Positions 1 to 6,978 are shown, counted from the first letter of the stretch. The stretch: 27,081 bases of DNA from Flexicrinis sp001567485 (GCA_030263635.1 SZPI01000035.1:1-27081); one strand, 5' to 3'. The notes: generated from the sequence alone by a model not told the origin. Numbers and translations are program-made.

Positions 1-272
1 TCGGCCGCGTCGGTCGTAGTCGGGCTGTCCGACATGATCTTCGACAGCGCGAGCTTACGATTATCGAGCGCCGCCTTCAAGGACGACAAACCGTGGCGTG
101 TCACGGGCCGCGAGCCGAGGTTGATCGTCAGTTTCGCGCCGGCGAAGAACGCCGCCTGCTTGTCGAGTTTCTCCACCAGTTCACCGACCGCGGACATCCA
201 CTCGCTGTTCTCGTCGATGAGAATCAGCAAGCCGTCGCGCACGCCTTTGATATCGATTTTCGCGTCGGTCAT
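1..272 (-). CDS. minC: Septum site-determining protein MinC, N-terminal part (truncated by window edge)
   Basis: MinC inhibits FtsZ polymerisation and, with MinD, keeps the division septum at mid-cell. Only the first 90 codons are in the window. They read MTDAKIDIKGVRDGLLILID, with AAFFAGAKLTINLGSRPVT further on, which matches the MinC N-terminal (FtsZ-binding) domain pattern 'IKG..DGL.i.ld' and 'FF.gA.l.lnlG.R'. The ATG at 272 is chosen because the IKGxxDG motif follows directly; an in-frame TTG lies 33 bases further upstream. The C-terminal MinD-binding beta-helix would lie outside the window. The gene is divergent from the ferredoxin operon. The family call is by motif recognition and is fairly secure despite the truncation. 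Confidence 0.8.
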   Translation of the reverse strand, partial: MTDAKIDIKGVRDGLLILIDENSEWMSAVGELVEKLDKQAAFFAGAKLTINLGSRPVTRHGLSSLKAALDNRKLALSKIMSDSPTTTDAA

Positions 273-314
273 TCCGTGCTTCCGCTTGCGGAGGAGCTTT
301 GACAATAACCGACC

Positions 315-320
315 AGTATA
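315..320 (-). promoter_or_regulatory. Candidate -10 box (TATACT) for minC
   Basis: On the minus strand the hexamer TATACT lies 43 bases upstream of the minC ATG. No good -35 is visible at 16-18 bases; the nearest, CTGCAT, is poor. This is a position-and-motif call only. Confidence 0.3.
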
Positions 321-390
321 ACGTAACTCTACCGGTTATGCAGGCGGCTGTATGGTGTGTTCAGCGAGCATGAGTTCAAGCGTTCACGGC

Positions 391-416
391 CATGACTCCT
401 GTCATGCTGTGTCATG
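391..416. promoter_or_regulatory. Operator-like array of three CATGAC/GTCATG half-sites at 10-base steps
   Basis: CATGAC (391-396) and GTCATG (401-406) form a perfect inverted repeat with a 4-base spacer. A second GTCATG follows at 411-416, exactly 10 bases after the previous one, within a direct repeat of GTCATGC. All three sites therefore face the same side of the helix. The third abuts the expected -35 region of the candidate promoter at 429-434, upstream of the ferredoxin gene. The arrangement suggests a transcription-factor site acting on the ferredoxin/reductase operon. The factor is unknown. Confidence 0.4.
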
Positions 417-428
417 CGAGTTCTATCG

Positions 429-434
429 TATACT
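429..434 (+). promoter_or_regulatory. Candidate -10 box (TATACT) for the ferredoxin-reductase operon
   Basis: TATACT lies 63 bases upstream of the ferredoxin ATG. No consensus -35 exists at 17 bases; that position overlaps the third GTCATG half-site. This would fit a promoter that depends on an activator, but that is inference. Confidence 0.35.
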
Positions 435-497
435 AGTTGCAACATGGATGTGCTTCGCGCTATTTTCTCGTAAACGAGTTTTTGGCAAGCGAGGTCA

Positions 498-740
498 ATG
501 ATGTTATTGCGTCGCGCCAACAAACCCGCGGCAAGGCCGCACCTCGACCTTGTGATCGATCAAGACCTCTGTTATTCGTGCGGCGCGTGCGTCGCCGTCT
601 GCCCACCAGACGCACTGTTCCTGCGCGATATCCGCCTCACCGTCGACCAAGCGACCTGCACTGACTGCAACCGCTGCGTGGCGATGTGTCCCGTGCACGC
701 GCTGTCGCTGATCCCCCACGAGGGCCGGATTGCGTCGTGA
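498..740 (+). CDS. 2[4Fe-4S] dicluster ferredoxin
   Basis: An 80-residue electron carrier with two complete CxxCxxCxxxCP motifs: C25-C28-C31-C35-P36 and C54-C57-C60-C64-P65. Each should bind one [4Fe-4S] cluster shared between the two half-domains, as in bacterial-type ferredoxins. The protein has no signal peptide and is cytoplasmic. GAGG at 491-494 sits 3 bases before ATG 498 and 6 bases before ATG 501, so the second ATG may be the true start. The stop codon overlaps the GTG start of the next gene (GTGA, 4 bases), which implies translational coupling with the geranylgeranyl reductase. In Methanosarcina a ferredoxin encoded beside geranylgeranyl reductase supplies its electrons, and the same role is inferred here. 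Confidence 0.9.
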   Translation: MMLLRRANKPAARPHLDLVIDQDLCYSCGACVAVCPPDALFLRDIRLTVDQATCTDCNRCVAMCPVHALSLIPHEGRIAS

Positions 741-1933
741 ACGCGAGCTATGACGTCGTGGTGGTTGGCGCAGGCCCCGCCGGATCGGCAGCGGCGATTC
801 GCGCGTCAGAGGCGGGCCTGCGGACTCTGCTGGTCGAAAAGCGGCAGGAGATCGGCGTGCCGGTGCGCTGCGGTGAAGCTACCGATACGCAAACGCCGCT
901 GCGGTTCATGCCGTTCGATGCGCGGTGGCTCTGCAATCCCATTGAGAAGTACGCCGTCCACAATGCACAGGGCGAATGCGTCGTTGTCCCCCCCAGCGCC
1001 GAGACGATGATCGTCGACCGCCGTGTGTTCGATCAGGCGCTGGCGAATCACGCGTCGCGCGTCGGCGCTGACGTGCAGGCCAGCACGACCGCCACCTCTC
1101 TGCTGCACACCGATGGCCGCGTGAGCGGTGTCCGGCTCAAGCAGTTCGGGCGCGAACGCAATGTGCACGCCAAGCTCGTCATCGCGGCGGACGGCACGGA
1201 GTCTCAGGTCGCGCGCTGGGCGGGGCTAAAGACTATCCCGCCGATGAGCGACTATTACACCGGCATTCAGTTTCTGCTGGGGGACATGCGCGGCAGGATG
1301 AACCCGCGCTATTGTGAGTATCACATCGGCATGGAATCAATCGCGCCGGCGGGATACGCGTGGGTGTTCCCCAAGTCCGAGGACACCGCCAACGTCGGCC
1401 TCGTCGTCGCCGCAGACAGAGCTTATCCCGTCAGCGCGCGCGATTGGCTTGAACGGTTTGTCGCGCAGCGGTACCCCGGCAGCAGCATTCTGAGCGTCAT
1501 GGCCGGCGGAATCCCGATCACCGGCGCGATCAAGCGCATGGTCACGGACGGCCTGATGGTCGTTGGGGACGCCGCGCATCAAGCCGATCCAATGCTGGCC
1601 GGCGGAATCGGCTTAGGCATGATGGGCGCGGAGATGGCGATCGCGGTGGCGGTCGAGGCGATTCAAAGCGGAGACGTCAGCGCGAAACGGCTTCAGTCCT
1701 ACGAACAGTTGTGGCGCGCCGAGTTCGGCCAGATGCATGCGGCCCTCTACAGCATCCGTAAGATCATCACACGGATGCCTGAGGCGCAGTTCGATTCGCT
1801 CATCCGAACAGCGGCGAGCCTCCCCCTAGAGACGATGAGTCAGGCTGAGATCATCCTCGCCCTGCTGCGGCATCACCCCGGCCTGCTGCTGGAAGCCCGA
1901 ACCCTCATCACCACCGGCCTCGTCCTCAAGTAG
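737..1933 (+). CDS. Geranylgeranyl reductase family flavoprotein (GGR/ChlP-like)
   Basis: A 398-residue FAD-dependent oxidoreductase predicted to saturate double bonds of polyprenyl chains. The N-terminal dinucleotide fold GAGPAG (residues 11-16) sits just after the GTG start. VPVRCGEA, the diagnostic GYAWVFP strand and the second flavin motif VVGDAAHQADP followed by GGIGLG are all present. GTG 737 is preferred because it overlaps the ferredoxin stop and places the Rossmann motif at the usual distance; no ATG nearby fits. In non-phototrophic Chloroflexota the likely substrates are the isoprenoid side chain of menaquinone or related lipids. Bacteriochlorophyll phytylation cannot be excluded, although no chlorophyll gene is in the window. 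The gene ends 7 bases before the convergent M23 peptidase gene. Confidence 0.88.
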   Translation: MNASYDVVVVGAGPAGSAAAIRASEAGLRTLLVEKRQEIGVPVRCGEATDTQTPLRFMPFDARWLCNPIEKYAVHNAQGECVVVPPSAETMIVDRRVFDQALANHASRVGADVQASTTATSLLHTDGRVSGVRLKQFGRERNVHAKLVIAADGTESQVARWAGLKTIPPMSDYYTGIQFLLGDMRGRMNPRYCEYHIGMESIAPAGYAWVFPKSEDTANVGLVVAADRAYPVSARDWLERFVAQRYPGSSILSVMAGGIPITGAIKRMVTDGLMVVGDAAHQADPMLAGGIGLGMMGAEMAIAVAVEAIQSGDVSAKRLQSYEQLWRAEFGQMHAALYSIRKIITRMPEAQFDSLIRTAASLPLETMSQAEIILALLRHHPGLLLEARTLITTGLVLK

Positions 1934-1940
1934 ACGCGCG

Positions 1941-4550
1941 CTAACTCCCGGCTTCAGGCGTTGGATCCAACCCACGGAACCCCTGCGGATAACCGGGCAC
2001 AGGCAGGGTCGCGTTCGGGTCGAGTGTAGGCGTGGCCGTCGCGGTCGGCGTGATAGTCGTCACCGGCGCAGCGGTCGGCGGCGCCAGCGCCAGCGTGAAC
2101 GTATGTTTGGCCGACATCGACACGCCGCCTTGCAAATCGCGCGACTTGACTTTGACCCAATACGAGCCATCGGCCAGCGGCGTGGGAAGCTGCGCGGTAC
2201 ATGCCGCCGTACACTGCGCCTGACTGAACGTGAGCTTGACCTTTTCCTTCGTCACGGTGTTCTTGATGGTGACGACATAATCCGATGCCGTCGGCCGCGA
2301 TGTCCACGTGAACTGCGGCTGGACGGAGAGCGCCTGCCCTTCTTCCGGCAGCAGGATATCGACCGGGCCGGGCAAGTCCGGAATAAACGAGCGCGTCACC
2401 GAGAAGGTCGTCCCGTACGCATTCGTCGCACGCACATTCCAATACACGCGGACGCCGTCCCGCATCTGTAGGCCGAAGGCCGCCGTATCGACAACGCACG
2501 TATCGTTCGCGCAGGCCGACGTGTGCGACTTTGGCGCGTTCCCGGACGCCAGCACGCCACCCAACGCATCGCTCATCACCAAACTGGTCGACTTCGCTAG
2601 TCCGCTGGGGTGATACGAAAGCTCGATCGACGTGTCGGTGACGACCACCCCGTCCGGCGGGCCGATCAGCTGCGGCGGTTCGGGCGGAATCGGCAGGCGG
2701 GCGCGGTCGCTGCCGAGGATTTGATAGTCCAGCTTATGCACCTTCGAGATGCCGGTCGGCCCGTCGTACAGCATCGAGGTCATGTTCTTGCCGGAGACGA
2801 TCTTCAACACGCCGTTCTTGCGGTTGACGTGCCAGATGTCCGGCGTGCCGTCGCGGTTGTAGTCGGTGACGATCCAGCTAAACCGGTGGATATCCGAGCG
2901 CTGTGGGGACAACGGCAGCACATCCTGCTCAAGCACGTTCTGGAAGTTGTTGCCCTCCAGAATCGTGACACGGGTCTTGCCGTCGGCGCGGGCGTGCGGC
3001 TCGATCACCCACAGGTCGGCTTTGCCGTCACGGTCGTAATCGGCCAGCGCGAAGCTGACGTCGGTGTAATCGCTCGGAGCTTCGATGCTCGCCGTGCGGT
3101 CACCGATCATCGCCATCGGATCGAGGCCGTTGACGACGCGCACGCGCACGGTATCGGCCGCGTAGTCCGGAATAATCGCGTACAGGTCGAGGTTGCCGTC
3201 GCGGTCGTAGTCAGCCACGGCAAAGCGAACCTCATCGCCGAGATAACCGAACGCCGTCGGGGAGTCTTCGATCAGATACTGCGGGTCGGCGCCGCTGAGG
3301 ATGCGCAGCGCGGTCGCTCCGCTGCTGTCCAAGCGCCGGTGAACGACCCAGAGGTCAGGCGTGCCGTCGCCGTCGTGATCGCCTGCGGCGAACGCCGTGT
3401 TGAGCGACTCCGGCTGTGGCGGCAGGCTGCTGCGCGGCACGGACAGCGCCGAAGTCGGCCCACTGCCGTCGTACACCGTGAGAATCACCGGGCCTCCGTC
3501 ATCCGGCCGCAGATCGACCACCCACAGGTCGGCCCGCGTGTCGCGGTTCCAGTCGTAGCGCAGGTCGGAGATGACCGGCAGCACACCTTCGCCATGTAGG
3601 ACGGCGGCATACGGCGTGCAGACCTCGTAACCGTCCGAAATCCGGCGCATACAGCCGCTGTAAGTATGATCGCCGTCACGCACGACCCACCCCGAAAGCT
3701 CGGTTCCGCCGATGTCGAGCCGGCTGTCGTAATAGCGCAGCGAGAAATGGACGTGCGGGCCGGTCGTGTAGCCGCCGCACCCCACCCCCATGCCCTCGTT
3801 GGCAAGCGGATCGCCGCGCAGGACGTTCTGGCCGTTCTGCACGCGCTCGTTGACGACGTGGTAATAGCCAGTGCGATAGCCGCCGGCATGATCGACGCGG
3901 ATGAAGTTCGGGCAGTCCGAGCTGCGCCATACGACACCGCTTTCCGCCGCGCGCACCAGCCCGACGCCGGGCCCCCACGCGAAATCGAGCGCGCTCCACG
4001 GCCGCGCCGACCCGACACCGCTGTCCGGATGCGGGCCGCCGGTCATCGTCCATGTTTGGCCGGGTTCCCACGGCAGCGCGAAATACAAGCCCGGCGCCGC
4101 CGCTTCCCCACGGGCCACCTGCGCCGCTTCGATCAACAGATCGCGCGCGCCCTGCGGTATCAATCCACTGGGGATCTGCTCGATATAACTGTAAAACGCC
4201 GGCGTGTATTCGATGGCCGCGTCGATCTGGCCGGTCGACTCGTCGCGGCGCGTGATGAACAGCTTGAGATCCGGCTCGGCGTGAATCCCCTCCGGCGCAC
4301 GCGTCACCAACAGACCGAACGACCACGGGCCGCTGACCACGACATCGCTGACGAGCGGCTCGGTTACGGGAAAAGCCGGATCGACCGTTTGCGCGGCGAA
4401 CACGGCGGCTTCGGCCTTTACCGCCTCTGAAATCTCGGCGATCTCCCGGTTATGCTGTACGGCCGGCAGGCCGATCAGCAGGCCGGCGGCCGCAGCAGCG
4501 ATGAGACCCACCGCAGCAATCGTTAAGCCCATCCGGCGGCGTTGGCGCAT
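1941..4550 (-). CDS. Membrane-anchored M23-family peptidase with five FG-GAP-like calcium repeats
   Basis: 869 residues. The N-terminus has Arg-rich residues and a hydrophobic stretch (about 8-30), a signal anchor or uncleaved signal. The peptidase domain (about 165-275) has GGPH (H174), SALDF (D189), YYH (H231) and GPHVH (H266, H268), which match the zinc ligands and general base of the beta-lytic M23A type that cut peptidoglycan cross-bridges or small peptides. Next come five Asp-rich loops of the type DYDRDGxxDLW, near residues 331, 388, 444, 500 and 560. The roughly 56-residue spacing is typical of VCBS/FG-GAP propeller blades with calcium loops. Two Ig/Fn3-like segments (about 640-830) follow, then a Thr/Pro-rich tail. 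A likely role is cell-wall remodelling or a secreted peptidase. The gene is divergent from a Wzz-like gene. Confidence 0.85.
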   Translation of the reverse strand: MRQRRRMGLTIAAVGLIAAAAAGLLIGLPAVQHNREIAEISEAVKAEAAVFAAQTVDPAFPVTEPLVSDVVVSGPWSFGLLVTRAPEGIHAEPDLKLFITRRDESTGQIDAAIEYTPAFYSYIEQIPSGLIPQGARDLLIEAAQVARGEAAAPGLYFALPWEPGQTWTMTGGPHPDSGVGSARPWSALDFAWGPGVGLVRAAESGVVWRSSDCPNFIRVDHAGGYRTGYYHVVNERVQNGQNVLRGDPLANEGMGVGCGGYTTGPHVHFSLRYYDSRLDIGGTELSGWVVRDGDHTYSGCMRRISDGYEVCTPYAAVLHGEGVLPVISDLRYDWNRDTRADLWVVDLRPDDGGPVILTVYDGSGPTSALSVPRSSLPPQPESLNTAFAAGDHDGDGTPDLWVVHRRLDSSGATALRILSGADPQYLIEDSPTAFGYLGDEVRFAVADYDRDGNLDLYAIIPDYAADTVRVRVVNGLDPMAMIGDRTASIEAPSDYTDVSFALADYDRDGKADLWVIEPHARADGKTRVTILEGNNFQNVLEQDVLPLSPQRSDIHRFSWIVTDYNRDGTPDIWHVNRKNGVLKIVSGKNMTSMLYDGPTGISKVHKLDYQILGSDRARLPIPPEPPQLIGPPDGVVVTDTSIELSYHPSGLAKSTSLVMSDALGGVLASGNAPKSHTSACANDTCVVDTAAFGLQMRDGVRVYWNVRATNAYGTTFSVTRSFIPDLPGPVDILLPEEGQALSVQPQFTWTSRPTASDYVVTIKNTVTKEKVKLTFSQAQCTAACTAQLPTPLADGSYWVKVKSRDLQGGVSMSAKHTFTLALAPPTAAPVTTITPTATATPTLDPNATLPVPGYPQGFRGLDPTPEAGS

Positions 4551-4614
4551 GGTTTATGTTCCTCTCGCCGGTCGCGCACGGCTTCCGGCTGTACACTAAC
4601 AACGCTCTCCCACT

Positions 4615-4622
4615 AGTATAAT
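4615..4622. promoter_or_regulatory. Overlapping divergent -10 elements (TATAAT plus strand, TATACT minus strand)
   Basis: In the 157-base gap between the M23 gene and the Wzz-like gene, TATAAT at 4617-4622 (plus) overlaps TATACT at 4615-4620 (minus). Each points toward its gene, with leaders of roughly 60-85 bases. Neither strand has a strong -35 at 16-18 bases, so both promoters remain tentative. If real, polymerase binding for the two genes would be mutually exclusive. Confidence 0.4.
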
Positions 4623-4707
4623 GTGCGACGGCCAGACCACCATGAACGACGCTGGCCGAACATAACAGTTTCGTTATTTACGCGCCAGCGCACACGGAGG
4701 ATCAACG

Positions 4708-5388
4708 ATGGAACCCACGCAGATCATGCGCATTTTGCTGCGGCGCTGGTGGCTGGTGCTTCTTCCGGTCATTGTCGCCGGTGTGTTCGTCGTGCCTGAT
4801 CTTCTGGCGCGGCCCTCTGGCAGCACGGGCTTCAACGTCACGATCCGCTATACCGCCGCGCAGGTCTTAGAGGCGATCCCGCAGCGCGATGGCGATTATC
4901 AGGACGTGTGGCTGGCCTCGGAGCTGACCGTCAACGCGTTCACCGACTGGATCGGCGGCAGCCGGTTCTTGGCGGCCGTCCGCGACGCGCTCGCCGCGCA
5001 GGGCGCAACCTTCCCGACCGATGGCTTGGGCTTTGGCGCTGACGCCGAAAAGAGCGTCGGCCGCATCGATATCGGCTGGCACGACCCGGATGAGCTGACG
5101 GCGATCACAACCGCCGTCGTCAACGTGCTGACCGGGCAGAACGGCGCGGTGTTCCCGCAGTTGGGCGGCGTCAACGCGCAGGTTCAACTGCTCGATACCC
5201 CGCAGGTCGTGCCTGCCCCGCCGCCGCTCACCAGCCGGATCGGGCCGGTGCTGCGCCTGTTCGTCGCTTTGGCCGGCGGCGTGCTGCTTGCGATTGCGTT
5301 CGATTCGCTCGATCCGGTCATCCGCCGGCGCGATCAGATCAACCGCCAGATGCTGCGCGTGTTGGGAACCGTGCCGCGTCAGAGTTAG
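4708..5388 (+). CDS. Wzz/chain-length-determinant-like membrane protein
   Basis: 226 residues, preceded by a clear GGAGG eight bases before the ATG. The topology is that of polysaccharide co-polymerases: a short cytoplasmic N-terminus with the RRWWLVLLPV entry, one transmembrane helix (about 13-33), a roughly 140-residue external domain and a second helix (about 180-200). A basic cytoplasmic tail (DPVIRRRDQINRQM) follows. There is no tyrosine-kinase domain and the external domain is shorter than in classical Wzz, so this is a minimal form or only a topological analogue. No other polysaccharide gene is adjacent; a GT39-like gene lies 20 kb away. The stop overlaps that of the convergent small membrane gene. 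The family call rests on topology and the N-terminal motif. Confidence 0.6.
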   Translation: MEPTQIMRILLRRWWLVLLPVIVAGVFVVPDLLARPSGSTGFNVTIRYTAAQVLEAIPQRDGDYQDVWLASELTVNAFTDWIGGSRFLAAVRDALAAQGATFPTDGLGFGADAEKSVGRIDIGWHDPDELTAITTAVVNVLTGQNGAVFPQLGGVNAQVQLLDTPQVVPAPPPLTSRIGPVLRLFVALAGGVLLAIAFDSLDPVIRRRDQINRQMLRVLGTVPRQS

Positions 5389-5681
5389 GCCGGGCCGTCA
5401 TCGTACTGGCTCGCCGCGCGGGCCGACTGTCGCGTGAAATACAGCGCCGCGATGATCGTGACAATAGCGAGCACCGCGCCAAGCGGCACGCCGTAGACGA
5501 CCGCCAGCAGCGGATCGGCGTTGTTGTTGGTCGCCAGCACGAGGCTCATGGCGATGGCACACAGCGCCGTGCCGACCGCGGCGACGCGCCACGGTGGCCC
5601 CCACTGCCGGCGGATGCCGAGGTAGCAGTAAACCATCGCGACGGCCAAACCTGCGAAGAACAGAAGTGACGGTGTGCTCAT
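5385..5681 (-). CDS. Small three-helix membrane protein, function unknown
   Basis: 98 residues starting MSTPSLLFFAGLAV. Three hydrophobic segments (about 5-20, 32-48, 58-80) fill most of the protein, and a short charged tail ends in SQYDDGPA. ATG 5681 is chosen because an AAGG-containing stretch lies upstream and the reading frame above it (to 5786) has no membrane-protein character. The TAA stop overlaps the TAG stop of the opposite-strand Wzz-like gene within the bases TTAG. I do not recognise the family. Confidence 0.55.
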   Translation of the reverse strand: MSTPSLLFFAGLAVAMVYCYLGIRRQWGPPWRVAAVGTALCAIAMSLVLATNNNADPLLAVVYGVPLGAVLAIVTIIAALYFTRQSARAASQYDDGPA

Positions 5682-5825
5682 GGGCTGCGCGGAGCCTTTC
5701 CAAACAGACGTTGAGGGCGCCAATGCACCCATTATAGAGGCTTGTGGCAATCCCCTGCGTAAAGCTCGCCTTTCCCATTGACACACTCCGGCGGTGATCG
5801 TACAATGCGCGGACGCTGTCGAGGC

Positions 5826-5855
5826 TTGAACCCGTCGTAACGGTCATGCTATACT
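5826..5855 (+). promoter_or_regulatory. Sigma-70-type promoter of the tRNA/rpmG/secE block
   Basis: TTGAAC (5826-5831), an 18-base spacer and TATACT (5850-5855) preceded by TGC form an extended -10 promoter. The expected transcription start lies just before the first tRNA at 5867. It is the best promoter match in the window and could drive the whole tRNA-rpmG-tRNA cluster. Confidence 0.7.
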
Positions 5856-5866
5856 TTCGAGCGAAG

Positions 5867-5938
5867 GCCGCCGTAGCTCAACGGTAGAGCACCGCTCTTG
5901 TAAAGCGACGGTTATGGGTTCAAATCCCATCGGCGGCT
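5867..5938 (+). tRNA. tRNA-Thr (anticodon UGU)
   Basis: 72 bases. The acceptor stem GCCGCCG pairs with CGGCGGC, discriminator T5938. The anticodon TGT is at 5899-5901 in loop CTTGTAA, and the T-loop is TTCAAAT. The 3' CCA is not encoded and must be added after transcription. The first pair of the anticodon stem is a C-A mismatch. Confidence 0.95.
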
Positions 5939-5940
5939 AT

Positions 5941-5952
5941 GGGCGAAAGCCC
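5941..5952 (+). other. Short GNRA-tetraloop hairpin between tRNA-Thr and tRNA-Tyr
   Basis: GGGC-GAAA-GCCC is a 4-base-pair stem closed by a stable GAAA tetraloop, 2 bases after the tRNA-Thr end. It has no T-run, so it is not a terminator. It may mark a processing site in the precursor RNA, which is inference. Confidence 0.35.
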
Positions 5953-5966
5953 GGTTAACAAGATGC

Positions 5967-6050
5967 GGGTCGGTGTCCCGAGTGGCAAAGGGGGCTGACT
6001 GTAAATCAGCTGCGTACAGCGCTTCGCAGGTTCGAGTCCTGCCCGGCCCA
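5967..6050 (+). tRNA. tRNA-Tyr (anticodon GUA)
   Basis: 84 bases with the long variable arm of a class II tRNA. The acceptor GGGTCGG pairs with CCGGCCC, with one T-G pair and discriminator A6050. The anticodon GTA is at 6001-6003 in loop CTGTAAA, and the T-arm is GCAGG/CCTGC. CCA is not encoded. Confidence 0.95.
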
Positions 6051-6077
6051 CACCGATACTTCACGTATCGCCCGCAT

Positions 6078-6149
6078 GCCATTGTAGCTCAGGGGCAGAG
6101 CATTCCCTTGGTAAGGGAAAGGTCATGGGTTCAAATCCCATCAATGGCT
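6078..6149 (+). tRNA. tRNA-Thr (anticodon GGU)
   Basis: 72 bases. The acceptor GCCATTG pairs with CAATGGC, discriminator T6149. The anticodon GGT is at 6110-6112 in loop TTGGTAA with stem TTCCC/GGGAA. CCA is not encoded. This is the second threonine tRNA in the cluster. A glycine tRNA, present at the equivalent place in E. coli, is missing. Confidence 0.95.
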
Positions 6150-6191
6150 TTTTGGTGTTAACCTCGACGATCACTGTTTGGGCAGGGTGAG

Positions 6192-6359
6192 ATGGCTAAG
6201 AAGAGTAAGGGAAACCGGATCCTCATCAAGCTCCGCAGCACGGAAAGCGGCCATATGTATGTGACGTTCAAAAACCGTCGCAACGACGCGAACCGGCTGG
6301 AGCTGAAGAAGTACGATCCGTTGGTCCGTAAGCACGTACTGTACCGCGAGACCAAGTAG
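6192..6359 (+). CDS. rpmG: 50S ribosomal protein L33, cysteine-free form
   Basis: 55 residues, MAKKSKGNRILIKLRSTESG onward, ending YDPLVRKHVLYRETK. This is the standard length and C-terminal signature (KKYDP..rkhv.yrE.K) of bacterial L33. It has no cysteines, so it is the zinc-independent (C-minus) paralogue rather than the zinc-ribbon form. ATG 6192 is preceded by GGCAGGGTGAG. The gene sits between tRNA-Thr and tRNA-Trp, and rpmG before secE-nusG is the common bacterial order. Confidence 0.95.
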   Translation: MAKKSKGNRILIKLRSTESGHMYVTFKNRRNDANRLELKKYDPLVRKHVLYRETK

Positions 6360-6381
6360 GTCACGGGCAGTTCGCCGCCGT

Positions 6382-6453
6382 AGGGGCATGGTGTCAACGG
6401 CAGCACAGCGGTCTCCAAAACCGTTAGTGGGGGTTCGAATCCCTCTGCCCCTG
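6382..6453 (+). tRNA. tRNA-Trp (anticodon CCA)
   Basis: 72 bases. The acceptor AGGGGCA pairs with TGCCCCT, discriminator G6453. The anticodon CCA is at 6415-6417 in loop CTCCAAA, and the T-loop is TTCGAAT. The 3' CCA is not encoded. It is followed after 11 bases by an intrinsic-terminator hairpin. Confidence 0.95.
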
Positions 6454-6464
6454 TTGTAGCCAAG

Positions 6465-6489
6465 CACCGTCCCTCTGGACGGTGTTTTT
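6465..6489 (+). terminator. Rho-independent terminator or attenuator between tRNA-Trp and secE
   Basis: CACCGTCC (6465-6472), loop CTCT and GGACGGTG (6477-6484) form a perfect 8-base-pair stem, followed at once by TTTTT (6485-6489). It lies 22 bases before the secE ATG at 6511, which leaves no room for a separate secE promoter. secE-nusG must therefore depend on read-through, or on RNA cut from an upstream transcript. The hairpin is probably partial in strength. Confidence 0.75.
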
Positions 6490-6510
6490 ATGAGTGAAGG
6501 AAACCGAGTT

Positions 6511-6954
6511 ATGACGACAGATACGCCGCGTTCCGGCCGCCGCCGCCCAGCCGCAAAACCGGCTGAGATCGTGGCCGAGGAAGTTGTAGAAGAATCCAAA
6601 GGCGTTACCGCCGCCAAGGGCCGCGCGACACCCGGCCGCCGTCAAGTCGATGCGGTGACGGAAACGCACCGTGGCCCGCTCGGCCGCCTGCGCGACTACC
6701 TCGACGGCGTTCGCAGCGAGCTGGATAAAGTCGTTTGGCCGACCCGTACAGAGACCATCGGGCTGTTTCGCGTCGTCCTGTTCGTGACGATCGCTTCGGC
6801 TGTTGTGCTTGGGCTGATCGCCGTCGTGTTCAACGAACTGTTCGCGGTTGGCTTGCGGCAGCCTATCGTGTTCGTGATCGTTGGCGCGGCTGTGGCAGCG
6901 ATTACCTTCGTCGTCTTGCGGGGCAATCGCGGCGGCGCCGCATCCCCCCGATAA
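6511..6954 (+). CDS. secE: Preprotein translocase subunit SecE
   Basis: 147 residues. SecE is the essential small subunit of the SecYEG channel that clamps SecY. The C-terminal part has the family signature: an amphipathic helix with RSELDKVVWPTRTET, then a transmembrane helix starting near VVLFVTIASAVVLGL. A second hydrophobic segment (about 115-135) follows near the C-terminus, with a long basic, Pro/Ala-rich N-terminal extension of about 60 residues. ATG 6511 is chosen over ATG 6490 because GAAGGA (6495-6500) lies at proper distance and ATG 6490 touches the terminator T-run. The position immediately before nusG confirms the identity. Confidence 0.92.
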   Translation: MTTDTPRSGRRRPAAKPAEIVAEEVVEESKGVTAAKGRATPGRRQVDAVTETHRGPLGRLRDYLDGVRSELDKVVWPTRTETIGLFRVVLFVTIASAVVLGLIAVVFNELFAVGLRQPIVFVIVGAAVAAITFVVLRGNRGGAASPR

Positions 6955-6978
6955 CCACGAGACAAAGGACGCCGGACG

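Noticed and set aside
329..523. A 64-codon minus-strand frame upstream of the ferredoxin gene
   Set aside because: It crosses the promoter and operator region, has no visible ribosome site and overlaps the ferredoxin start.
2610..3599. A 329-codon plus-strand open frame opposite the M23 gene
   Set aside because: Its repeated VVxVV pattern is the antisense reading of the Asp-rich calcium repeats, not a protein signature.
3960..4035. Apparent loss of a zinc-binding His in the M23 peptidase (W185 four residues before D189)
   Set aside because: The beta-lytic (M23A) branch takes this ligand from the upstream GGPH motif, and H174 is present at a suitable distance.
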